Assembly: GCA_949751835.1 (NCBI GenBank)
Contig: CATKHK010000005.1
Coordinates: 248,001 to 312,000 of the forward strand
Direction of reading: 5' to 3'
Length of the DNA stretch: 64,000 nucleotides
Origin: Blepharisma japonicum
Lineage: Eukaryota; Ciliophora; Heterotrichea; Heterotrichida; Blepharismidae
A program made the position numbers and the translations under genes. Positions 1 to 11,316 of the stretch are shown here, one piece after another (positions within the stretch are counted from its first letter, which is position 1; each line of letters begins with the position of its first letter). The notes below the pieces were generated by a model. The model was not told the DNA's origin and did no database searches. It was given only the letters and a program-made list of their open reading frames with translations.

Positions 1-915
1 TATGCGAAAATTGTGAAGGCTCAGCAAAATTTTTATGTGACACTTGCAATTCTCAAAATTACCTAGTTTCCAATATTTGTTTAAGGAGCTGCCCTTACGG
101 ATTTTCAAGGGATGCCGTGAAACTACTTCTATTTCAATAAATTCACATTTTGATGGAGATTTTACAGGGACTTATAATAGGAATATTTCGAACAGGAGCA
201 AGTGAAAATAACTGTTCCTTTTTCAATTCTCCAGAAACGACAGATCCAATTCCAGCCAAAAATAGAGGACTTTACTTTTCTGGAGAAAGCTATTTAGTAT
301 CATATTTTGATATTTATTTTTCACTTAATTTTTCGGTGGGGTTTTTGGTGTGATTAACCCCTACTTCAAAATCTGTAGTCTTTATGAAGCACGGCAAAGA
401 TAATAGAATTAGAATTTTGACAACCGGGATGATTGTAATATATTTAGAAAATGAATTAGAACAAACAACTTTTGCTACTTTAAGCAGCATGAGTCCAAAA
501 ATTGGAGAATGAGTGCATTTTTCTTATGCAGTGGAGGGATACTTCTACAGACAACGCAATTATCTTAGGCGAGGCTGTAAACTCAAACCTTGATGGTTTT
601 ATCTATGTATTTCATCTCTGGAATACTGCAGTGACTGATTTCAGCACGGATTATTTGAATGACTCATGCGGAAATAGAAAAATAGCGAACTGTCTTTGGT
701 CTTGCACTCTAGGAGAGTGAATAGATGATAACGGTGTTGCAACTTCTTGCGATACTTCATGCTCTTATGGATGCATAAGGAATGGATCTTGCAATATTTG
801 CTATGACCCTTTATGCAAAGTTTGTAAGAGTTTTGGTGAAGAATTGTGCGATCAATGCATAGCAAATGCTTCAGGCTCACCATGCCGCTTCGATTACACT
901 TATACAGTTTCATAA
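1..915 (+). pseudogene. Decayed 5'-cut copy 0 of the malectin/LamG/REJ receptor
   Basis: This fragment matches the Cys-rich and first LamG-like part of the two complete receptor genes downstream (compare about 12083-13050). With TGA read as Trp the Cys-rich pieces are clear, for example CENCEG at the start, CLRSCPYGF near 90-110, and a second Cys-rich block after 720. The frame changes several times (near 115, near 173 and near 535), so no continuous protein is made. The gene continues beyond the left edge of the window. Homology to the receptor coding region stops at about 910, and a TAA at 913-915 sits at the point where the repeated 9.15 kb unit begins. It is the remnant of an older copy, cut off at its 3' side by the start of the next unit. 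Confidence 0.8.
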
Positions 916-929
916 ACATAGTTTAAAAT

Positions 930-1440
930 GGCAGGTCCTTCATAATGTTTGGCGAATAAGTCTACAACTTCTTGAAGAAGAAGAAGAAGAAGAAAGCATT
1001 TATTACCCTGTGCTATTGATATGATGCTTCATTTTGATTGATTCTGATTGCTTCATTATATTACTCTATTGTTTCAGCAGTTCTTCCTGCATCTTCTTGC
1101 AAATCATGCAGTAGCTGTGAAAATTTATGACATTAATTCAGGATACGCTTTGGATTTTTTTATCATTCAAAACTCTAGACTTGTTAATTTTTATTAGCTT
1201 ATTTTTCGATGGCTTCACGAGACCAGTTCCTCTCAGCGGCCTTCTGAAAGGCCCACTGCTCAGGGAATCTGCAGCCTTTTTAACAGCAAGATTATTTAAT
1301 GGCAATCGCCATCGTACATCAAGCCTCTTCCTCCAGTAGAAGTTCCTTCATTTTCTATTCAGCAATCTTCCATTATTTCCCTGCACGATCTCCTTTATAA
1401 TCCCTGCTTCTCTAAGATCTTGATTTCCTGAGGTTCTGGA
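930..1440 (-). pseudogene. Possible relic of a TPR-repeat gene in the unit 1 upstream flank
   Basis: On the minus strand, around 1080-1020, short frames read like a tetratricopeptide helix pair (YNEAIRINQNEASYQ), but with stops and frame changes on both sides. Further 5' on that strand a stretch with few stops covers about 1440-1190. No intact protein can be read. The same block occurs at 10080-10590 in unit 2. The TPR reading rests on one motif only, and the block may be plain duplicated spacer. Confidence 0.3.
974..995 (+). repeat. GAA trinucleotide run
   Basis: There are about seven GAA units here, but only about four at the matching place in unit 2 (near 10122). It is a short microsatellite that differs in length between the two duplicated units. 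Confidence 0.8.
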
Positions 1441-2167
1441 TTAAAAAATAAAACCTATCAAACTGAGCCTTTTGCAATAAAATATTGTGTTAAAAATACA
1501 ACTAAGCTCTTTATTTTAGAATACTAGAAATATTTAACCAATAATCTAACTTATGTAATTGAAAAAATTTGATAAAGCAAACGAGTAGCTCATCTAAAGA
1601 AACCCCTTACTATGGAGGTATTATTGAAACACTTTATATTAAATCCATAATGTAATAATTGAAGGTTATTACTATTATCACACAACAATACTCAAATATT
1701 CTAGCGAAATTCGCTGCGAGGGACTGATTATGATACTGCTGGATCAGAAGAGAGTATACTTAGTATGAAATTGAGAGCAATTATAAAATATATTTTGACA
1801 AAATAAAGTTTGAATATGAGTCTGTCAAATATGTTCTATTAAATATGAAAGAATATTCAATAGAAGTTAATCAAATGTCCTTTATCTCACTAGAAGTAGT
1901 TTTAATCATTGAGTCTATATATGCTAGTATAAATTAAATGCCCTAAATTATGTGAATAATATAAATTCTGTTTAAAGTTGCTTTTTTTGCTAGCTTGATA
2001 ATTGAAATAAATTAAAAATTGCCAGAAAAAAAAAACTAAAGAAATAAAATTATTTAATTTGCTTTCGCTATAGAAGTAAATAAACTTAATTTTCTTTTTA
2101 TATTTAAATAGTTTGACTGACCGTTTTCGTTTTACGAAAAACCTTTTCCAACGATGGTTAATAATAA
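1441..2167. other. Upstream flank of receptor copy 1, no gene seen
   Basis: AT-rich spacer conserved with 10591-11316. I see no coding frame that survives in both units. The 60 bases before the receptor start are nearly the same in both copies and end in AATAATAA before ATG, which fits a shared promoter/leader. Confidence 0.6.
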
Positions 2168-5100
2168 ATGCGTTTATATCTAAGAAGCTTTCTCATCGCA
2201 AACCTTTGCTTAGTGTTAGGCTTTGACTCATCTAAAGTTTCTTTAGCAATAAACTGCGGCTCAACAGATTCATACTCATCGACGCTTGGATTTGTTTATA
2301 GTCCATTAGCCTACTACCAAACTTCCACTACCTATGTTGAGAAAACATCGAATCAAATTGGAGGAACTAAAAATCCAACTATTTATCAATCTTTCCGATC
2401 AAATTCCGGAACTTATTTGACTTATTCAATTCCTTTATCAGAAGAAGGAAACTATGTATTAATTCTTCAATTCGCAGAAATCACTTACACAGCACCGAAT
2501 AAAAGAGTCTTTACAGTAAAATTTGGAGATAATTTTAGTATAATATCAGATTTAGATATCTATGCAAAAGTCGGATCTCTCAATGCATATGATATTTTTC
2601 TCGAATTTAACGTTTACAGTGGAGTTGCCTATATAAATGATCGGTTTGTTTTATTTGTAAACGGTGCAATTCCAGTTAATTTCATAAGCTCAGGTATTGG
2701 AGATCCAATAGTTTCAGGAATAGTTTTGGTTAAGGGAAGCTGTTCAAATGATGTAGACAATTGTAACATGTGCTATGATGAAAGTTGCCAAGTTTGCGAC
2801 GCACCTACGATATCATGCAATACTTGCAATTCAAATATGACTCCTATAAATGGTGTTTGCCAATGCAACTCAGATGCCTATTACAAAATTTCTATATCAC
2901 ATTCCTGCTCCCTTTGTGATAACTTATGCAATGTTTGTGAAGGCTCAGGCTTATTTTTATGTAATTCTTGCGTATCCCCTAACATTCTAGTCTCAAAAAT
3001 ATGCTTGAGAAGTTGCCCTTCTGGATTTTCAACAGGGTGCTCAGAAGTTAATTCGATTTTAATAAATTCTCGCTTTGATGGAAGCTTTTCAGGGATTTAT
3101 GATGGAATTTTTCAAACTGGATCAACTGCTGATACTTATTACTTTTTCAACTCGCCAGCTTCAGATGATCCAATTCCTGCCTTAAATAGAGGACTTTATT
3201 TTCATGGGTCAACTTTACAGACTGTTTCTAATATATTTTTTTCAATTAATTTTTCAATTGGATATTGGGTGTGAATAAACACAGGCTTAATGCCATCTCA
3301 AGGCTTTTTAATGCATGGACAAAATTGAATTGATATATATGGAAACATATATATAATTCTAGAAAATGAAGTAGAAGCAACCGATCCTATTTTCGGTTCA
3401 ATGAATTTGAACACTGGAGTATGGATTTATATTTCTCATACAATTTTTTATTCATCAGGAGCAACTAATTACAAATCGTATATGAATAATGTTCCTGTGG
3501 ATACTCAAGTAAAGGATGGATACATTTATAGAGATAAGGATAATACTTCATTCAATAGAATTGTCTTAGGCTATTTCTATGGCTTCCTTTATACTTTTCA
3601 ATTTTGGAACTGTGCAATATTTGATTTTAGTGCAGCTTATTTTGATGACTTGTGCGGCACTGGAAATATGGCAAACTGCCTTTGATCTTGTGCTATTGGA
3701 GAGTGAATGGACAACGGTGTCCTCACTTCTTGTGATGCGTCATGCAGTAATGGATGCGTAAAAAGTGGATCTTGTAATATTTGTTTTGATCCTTTATGTG
3801 AAATTTGTCATGGATTTAATAGTGGTGATTGCGATCAATGTGTAACAAATGCTTCAGGAACTCCATGTAGCTGTCAGTCGCCTTATAAAGTTTCTGTATC
3901 TGGCATTGAATGCATTTACTGCTCGCCTGGCTGTGAATCATGCATTGGGGAGCATGCATATGATTGCATCTCTTGCAATCCTGGGTTTTATCAATTAGAA
4001 AAGTGGTGCCTAACTGATGATTCTAATTATTATCCTTCAAATTCATGCATTGCAAATTATGAGTTCACAAAAATTTCAAATGTTCAGTATGATTCTGTTA
4101 ATAATTACCAAATTTATATGGGAAGTGCTGACTTATTCTATAACGATTATGATGCAAATGATCCTTGGGTTTTACCTTACCGAGGCTTATATTTTAATGG
4201 TCACTCATTTGCATTACTTCCTAAACGGGATACAAACTCAAAAGGGATCGCGCTCTGATTAAACCATACAATTGATATATGGGCAATGGTTTTTTATGAT
4301 AATTACAATGGTGCTCTATATTCCCTTTATACTGATTATTCTTATGTAATAAAGATTGTCACGGCTCAAAAATATGATTTGTCTTCCTATAAGCACACAG
4401 TATGATATAACTTAACAAGTATTGATGGGCAGACGTCAAATCTATTTTCCTTAGAAAGTCCATTCTATTCTTTTAATATCTGGCAGAGGGTGATTGTTTC
4501 TTATTCTTATAAGTCAGGATCATTTTTGAAGCTATTTATAAACGATCAAATGGTTGATTCAAAAACCATTAGCGATTATTTTTATTATGAGTATAATCAC
4601 CAAGCTCAACTGGGAAATTGAGAAATGAGTAACGGATTTGTTGGATATATATATTCATTAAAATTATATAATTATGCAATGAACTCAGTCGCTTCATGAT
4701 CCTCTACCTCATGTGGATACCCTTTCTGCACTGAGAGCAATGATGGCTTGATAAGTTGTAATTTTCAAGAATTTTATGATGTTACTTCCAAATCTTGCAG
4801 CTCCTGCAGCAATAACTGCTTGCATGGATGTGCAAGAGGAGGTGATATTTGCAATATGCACCAAAATCCACTTTGTGGATTATATGTCGATTTGAAATTT
4901 GCTGTCTGTGAAGTATGCAAAGCAAACGCGAAAAATGTTCCTCCGTGCACTTGTGCTGATAATTTGATATATGACACTGTATCAGAAACTTGTAAATGTA
5001 GTGATGGGTCTCAGCCAGTTATTAATCAATGCTCTAACTGTATTAGATATCTCCAGTCTAATGAAATAAATGGCTATTTTACGTCAAACTTCCTGAAAAT

Positions 5101-8100
5101 AATTTTTGAGTTTTCAATTGCTGTTGATATATCAGGGCTGAAATGTGAAAATATTTTTCCAACGACCATATTAGCAAAATTTGGATTAGATTATATTTGC
5201 ATCCTTTACTCCAAAAATATTACTGTTGAGCTTGGAAAGGACTTTGCTATAAAAGATGAAGTAGTATCGCTTATAAAAGGGTCGCTAAAGTGCGGAACAG
5301 AATGTGGATATAATGCAAACGATATAAATATATCCCTAAAATACTCTGCAACTCTTATCCCTCCTCTATCTATAATAGATGCTCCCAATACAGTATTATA
5401 CAATTGCCAGGATTTATTGATTTCAGGCCAAAAATCAGCAGGAAACCTTAACTCTGCTCTCGAATATAAATGAGCACTCTCATCGGACCCCCCTTTGAAA
5501 GTCTTATCGCAGTTCAATACCGATTTTCAAAAACAAATTTCTTCCTTTTCTATACCAAGCAGTGATTTATCAACAGCAAGTATCACAGTTACTCTCACAG
5601 TTAGAGATGTTTTGGGTAGTGTAGGAACAAATTCAATTGTCATTGAATCAATTCCAAATGGGATTTCAGTAAATTTTGATAGAGCTGCAAATAATCAATT
5701 ATTAATGACCCAGTCAAATTTTTATACAGTTGGGTCAATTGTATCATGTGATGATATTAGTGAGCTTAATTTAAGCTGGAAACTTGTTAGTGCAACTGGG
5801 AATTTGACATCTGTGGATGAGAAATCTATTTGGGAAAACCAAAAATGGTCATCAAGCTTGGATATCCCTGCAAGAAGTATCCCTTTATATACGTTTGCTA
5901 CATTTGCTTTGGAAGTAACAAGCTTAAATTCAAACACCAAAGGAGTCGGAACCATTGAAATCTTTATAATTCCATCTTCTCCAATCATTAGATTTTCACG
6001 GACAGATGGGAATGCAGATATTACCAGAGCATTTGTTGTTGATGCAGGCTCCAGCTATGACCCAAATGAAAATAAAGCACTATCATTTAGCTGAAAGTGC
6101 ACAAAAAGTAGCTCAATCGATTGCTCATCGTTAATTTCTGCTCCTTATTCATCAGTTTTAAAACTACCTTCAAATTCTTTGGAAATTGGAATCGAGTATA
6201 CATTTACCCTGACAGCTATAGCTGATTTTTCGAACGGAAGACAAGGAAAATACTCAGTTCAAGCTGAAAAGATTATCAAAATAAGCACTGTTAATTATTA
6301 TGTGCCTGATTTAAATATCTTTAATGCCTTAACTAACGCCCAACCAGAGTCTATATCAGGAGGTAAAAGAGTTCCACTAGCCTCATCAGCTGAAAATGAT
6401 CAAAATAAGCAGCTTTCTTATCAGTGGAGCTTAGTAAGTGGAGAAAATCTTGAATTCACAACTCCACTTGATCAATATGCAATTGCGATCTCACAATATT
6501 CTTTAACTGCCGGAATTACTTACACTCTTAATTTAGCTGTTTTTGACGGAAGTCACTATTCTTCATTTTTTTACACTTTTTATGCCAATTCTCCTCCAAG
6601 TTTAGGAAGTTTTAATATAACTCCAGGCGAAGGTATAGAATTAGATACAATTTTTGAAATAGAGGCGTTAGGATGGACTGATCAAGAAAATGATTACCCA
6701 TTTACCTACTCATTTGGATATTTAACTGATAATAATTATGTTTTTTTGAATTTAAAAAATCAAAGCTCGACATATTATACGACTTTTCCCTATCTGAGCC
6801 AAAACGATTTATCTATTTTTGTAGATGTTTATGATTGTTTAGGAGCCTTCTCAAGAGAAATCGTGAAGGTAAAGATATTGAAAAATAAAAATCTAAACCA
6901 AACTGAAGTATATTTAAGATCTGTAAGCTATATTTCATCAATAACTTCTAATCCTCAAACATACCCTGGAACAATTGGCGATTTGTGTAGCTCTATCCTT
7001 AATAGAGACTATTATCTAAAAGGTGAATTTAAAAATCCTTCTGGTGACGACAAGATATTTCTAGAAGAAATAGTCAACTCAACTCTATATTGAACTAAGA
7101 GTTTAATTGACAGAGGCAACTTGGAAAGTCAATCAATTTCAACCTATGCAAACTTGTTAACAATGATAACGCTCAACCCTTATTTAGTGGATCATTACGT
7201 TGAAACTAAAGCGTTTGATATGATAAATAGTATAGCTGATAATATTCCAAAATCGTGGATTCTGACAAATGAACAAGCTGATGGTTATTTTATAGCAATT
7301 GATCAATCTTACCAGTATAATGCATCAAGTTTAGTTAATAAGACGGATAGCCTTAACAAAGGAGTTGACACGATAAATAGACTTAGTAAGCTTATTCTTT
7401 CACAAATGGTTATTAATGAAATAATTTTTATCACAACTGATAATTTCGAAATTACTCTGACAGTAATGGAAATTAAAAATCTTGATGGCTTTCAATTATA
7501 TTCAAGTTCCAAAAGTGCTTCAGTAACATTACCATCCAATATTTCATCTATATTAGAGAGCTACACATCAGCGACTGAAGTTGGTATTTCTATGGCCCTC
7601 CTGAAGTCTCCAAATAATCCTGGAAGTTTATCATCATCTGTTGTTGATTTCTCAATGTACGACCTTCAGAGGAATCAAAAAATTGAATTGAATATGACAT
7701 CCACATATATCTTAATAGAAATTCCTGTCTGGAATATTAAATACTCAGATTTTGTTCCTAAATGCGCTTATTTAGACACAAAATCTATGAATTGAAGTGC
7801 TCAGGGTTGTAAAAACCAGCAAATAAAATCAGAAAGCATCATCTGTAGTTCCAATCATTTCACAAGTTTTGCAGCCATTGACTCTGCAGCTTCAACAATA
7901 ATAAATTCAAATATTGGTGATACTGTAAATATATATGCATGAAATAGCTTAAATCAGTCAAATGCAATTGGTCTATATTTTGGTATTGTTACTTTGATAA
8001 TTTATATTATTTTAGCAATTATTACATATAAAAAAGATAAAAAGGAAGAAAAAATAGAAGAAGAAATTAGAAAAAAGCTGATAGGAATACCAAAAAAACT

Positions 8101-8575
8101 GGAAAAAATTATAAATAAATTTGATGAAGATCCAAAAACTGAATATATTCCTAAAAAAGATCAACTAAAGAACCTTATTTTCTGTTGTAAGAAGAAAATA
8201 AAAAATCACAGTGATGAATTAAATGATGGGGTGCAGGAAACATCATGCTCAAGGCCACTCAAACATAATCATCAAGAAAAAAATAGTGAGGATAGAGAAC
8301 TTTCTGAACGCTATAATGAAATAAACCCATCTACAGAAATAAAGAATTCGCCTTGAAAATGCTGTAAAAAAAGGCAAACATGTAAAAATGATTTAAAAGA
8401 TCAAAGTGAAGCTTTTGATCAACCTGATGAAGTCTATGTTTATAGCTTTACAGATGAAATCCACTCTGAAAGTACTGGAATTGAAGAAATCGAGCAATCT
8501 AGAGTAAGAAAATGGCTGGGAATTATCTCAGAAAAGCATGAGCTATTTAATATTCTTTTCAAAAGAGTGCCTTAG
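2168..8575 (+). CDS. Receptor copy 1: malectin/LamG/REJ/GPS protein cut short by an in-frame TAG
   Basis: With TGA as Trp a single frame runs from ATG 2168 to a TAG at 8573-8575, giving 2135 residues. The order is: signal peptide (about 1-28), malectin-like domain (29-190), Cys-rich repeats, LamG-like domain (about 297-505), Cys-rich repeats, second LamG-like domain (about 622-844), Cys-rich block, REJ module (about 1130-1640), GAIN-like region, GPS region near 1870-1905, one membrane span, then a Lys/Glu-rich cytoplasmic stretch. Receptor copy 2 has CAG where this copy has TAG, so the last four membrane spans are lost here. The GPS motif also has Ser (TCC 7850-7852) where copy 2 has Cys. The product, if made, is probably a surface glycoprotein with one membrane anchor, or the gene is on its way to becoming a pseudogene. 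Confidence 0.7.
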
Positions 8576-9250
8576 CATCCCAGCCTTTGCAGAATTACTT
8601 TATATTTTTTAGTTCTCTTAGGACAGATGTTTTTTATTGGCATGTTCTATGAAAATTCAACTTCCTCCTCAGCCCAAAATTTTACCACAAATTCAACAAA
8701 TTCAACAAATTCAGCAAATTCAACAAACTCAACAAATTCCATAACTAAAGACAATAGCTCAGAAGGCTTTTTAATCAATTACAGCTGGCGTGATTTTTGG
8801 GTTATGGTATGGTCGTCTTTATTAATGACAATTATAGTCTCAGTTTTAGGTAAGCTATTTACAGAGAAAAAAATAACTGGCCAAATAACAGCATTTCAAT
8901 ATATAAAAATTAAAAGACAAAACAAAATAAAAAGATGGGTAGGATTATTTTTAGCGTGGGGTATTATGTTTTATTTTTTGTGAAGCATAGCATTATATGC
9001 TATTCAGTTTGATGAAGATATTAGTAGAGTTTGGGTTCTTAATACAGGTATAAGCTATACGGTTAATATTTTATTTACATCAGTAGTTAAAATAGCAATT
9101 ACTGCTTATTTAACTATGAAATTATTAGAGCTTATTGAAAAATATAAAAAGAAAAAATCTAAAGAAAATAATGAAAATATTGAAGCTGAGATAAATTTTG
9201 CTATTTTCGAGACGCCTACTACTGAAATTAAAACTGAAGGAATGAAATAA
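8576..9250 (+). pseudogene. Detached 3' end of receptor copy 1 (polycystin-like membrane spans)
   Basis: The frame stays open after the TAG at 8573 up to TAA 9248-9250, with Trp-TGA at 8981. It encodes the four last membrane spans also found in intact copy 2. The Asn-Ser-Thr stretch near 8690-8740 is three NST units longer than in copy 2. Continued openness suggests the stop is recent, or that read-through still occurs. Confidence 0.7.
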
Positions 9251-10065
9251 AAGAAAATAGTAACTTAAAGCATAAAAAAATTTAGGTTAATTAGGCTTAA
9301 TATCTCAAACATAAAATCTGTTGATTAGATTCCATAATAATCTTAGACTATGTATTAGATTAAGAAATTAATTAAAATCATACTAGAATCTTATAAGCTA
9401 ATACAATTTTTACTAAGATAATTAAAAATTTGTCTTTCCTTTCCTTTCCTAATCGTATATTGTATTATTCTGAAAAATTGATATAAGTTTTGGCGCAATT
9501 CTATCTATTTGATGTTCAAAAATTTCCAGTTTTCTCAAATTTAAATATTACTTGTATAGAGTAGAGTAATAAGCTCTTTGCCATTATTGTTGCAATAAAA
9601 GTTAGAAATTATATTTAATTTGTGCTTCTTTAACAGCTTTAAATTATTTTAAACTTTTAATATTGGCAGCAAATAAAATGGCTTATACAAATCACAAACT
9701 ATATTTTGATTAGTTCCCTCCCCCTTATAACTTGTATTATTTCCTTGGCTGTGCTTGCTCTGATTTTCAGAAAGCTTGTTTGCATGTTAAGAAGTGGATG
9801 AAATTGATTTTATGTAAGCCAATATGATACATGCACACTTAGTATCTTTTGTGTTAATGGTTGCGCATATTTCAAGTTTGCGTATTCTATGGGCTGTGAA
9901 TAGCAATAAGGTGTAAAAATATATGAAGCCTTAATTATATCTTTTATCTTTAAGACTTTTGCTTGCATTTAAAAATTGGCACAATATGGGATTGATATAG
10001 ATGGTCTTATTCCATATATTGAGACAATAAGCAATAAATAATATTTCATTTTAAAAATAAAAACA
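9251..10065. other. Downstream flank of receptor copy 1
   Basis: Non-coding, AT-rich, conserved with 18382-19045. The part from about 9420 to 9700 belongs to a block that also lies upstream of methyltransferase genes C and F (see the repeat entries). I see no gene. Confidence 0.6.
9420..9700 (+). repeat. Shared non-coding block, copy 1
   Basis: The order of short landmarks here (TCTTTCCTTTCCTAATCGTA, then ATAGAGTAGAGTAATAAG, then a TTTAACAGCTTTAAATTATT stretch and GCAAATAAAATGGCTT) recurs near 18470-18740. A more diverged version lies upstream of methyltransferase genes C (about 22310-22560) and F (about 26800-27010). Confidence 0.65.
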
Positions 10066-10079
10066 TAATTTGAAATGGC

Positions 10080-10590
10080 AGGTCCTTCATAATGTCCGGC
10101 GAGGGAAGTCCAAAATTTCTTGAAGAAGAAGAAAGTATTTATTACCCTATGCTATTGATATAATGCTTCATTTTGATTGATTCTGATTGCTTAATTATAA
10201 TACTCTATGCTTTGGTAGTTCTACCTGCATCGTCTTGCAAATCATACAGTAGCTGTGGAAATTTAGGACACAAATTCAGGATCCAATTTTGTTTTTTTAT
10301 CATTCAAACTCTAGACTTGTTAATTTTTATCAGTTTATTTTTCGATGGCTTCATGAGACCAATTCCTCTCAGTGGCCTTCTGAAAGGCCCACTGCGTAGG
10401 GAGTCCTGCAGCCTTTTAGAAGCAAGATTATTCAATGACAATCATCATCGTATACCAAACCTCTTCCTCCAGTAGAAGATCCTTTATTTTCTATTCAGCA
10501 ATCTTCCATTCTTTCCCTGCATGGTCTACTTTATAATCCCTGCTTCTCTAAGATCATGAATTCCTGAGAGTTCTAGATTTAAAAAAAAAC
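10080..10590 (-). pseudogene. Possible TPR-gene relic in the unit 2 upstream flank
   Basis: This is the duplicate of the block at 930-1440. The same short TPR-like stretch can be read (AIRINQNEA), again with stops, and extra single-base differences break it further. It is of low certainty. Confidence 0.28.
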
Positions 10591-11316
10591 TATCAAACTG
10601 AGTCTTTTTGCAATAAAATATTGTGTTAAAAATACTACTAAGCTCTTTATTTTAGAATACTAGAAATATTTAACCAATAATTTAACTTATGCAATTGGAA
10701 AAATGTGATAAAGCAAACGAGTAGCTCATCTAAAGAGATCCCTTACTATGGAGACATTATGGCAGTACTTTATATTAAATCCATAACTTAATAATTGAAG
10801 GTCATTACTATTATTACACAACAATCCCTCAAATATTCTAGTGAAATTCGCTGCGAGGGACTGATTATGATACTGCTTGAACAGAAGAGAGTATACTTAG
10901 TATGAAGTTAAGGGCATAATAAAATTTATTTTGACAAAATAAAATTTGACTATGAGTCTGTCAAATATGTTCTATTAAATATGAAAGAATATTCAATAGA
11001 AGTTAATCAAATATCCTTTATCTCACTAGAAGTAGTTTTAATCATTCAGCCTATATATGCTGGTATAAATTAAATGCCCTAAATTATGTGAATAATATAA
11101 ATTCTGTTTAAAGTTGCTTTTTTGGTTGCTAGCTTGGCAATTTAAATACATTCAAAATTGCTAGAAAAAAATACCTTAAAGAAATAAAATTATTTAATTT
11201 GCTTTCGCTCTAGAAGTCAAATAAACTTAATTTTCTTTTTATTTAATAGCTCGACTGATAGTTTTCGTTTTATTTTGAATTACGAAAGACCTTTTTCCAA
11301 CGATGGTTAATAATAA
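10591..11316. other. Upstream flank of receptor copy 2, no gene seen
   Basis: AT-rich spacer matching 1441-2167, ending in AATAATAA before the ATG. It is the likely promoter/leader of the intact receptor gene. Confidence 0.6.

Larger units (their letters stand above)
916..10065. repeat. Tandem duplication unit 1 (~9.15 kb)
   Basis: This unit comprises a 1.25 kb upstream flank, receptor copy 1 and a 0.8 kb downstream flank. It aligns along its whole length with 10066 to about 19045. The flanks align as well as the genes, so whole segments were duplicated rather than only coding sequence. The junction is visible because the same sequence (AAATGGCAGGTCCTTCATAA) occurs near 926 and near 10074. 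Confidence 0.85.

Noticed and set aside
1127-1339. 70-codon plus-strand frame, with a similar one at 10173-10475
   Set aside because: The similarity is explained by duplication of the whole unit; both strands look equally open, and nothing resembles a known protein.
2977-2984. CCCTAACA, the heterotrich telomere repeat unit
   Set aside because: A single copy inside the receptor coding frame (Ser-Pro-Asn-Ile); also in receptor copy 2. No array, so chance.
8561-8576. Tiny intron that would remove the TAG in receptor copy 1
   Set aside because: The only nearby GT-AG pair is 9 bases long, and no 15-16-base candidate spans the stop.
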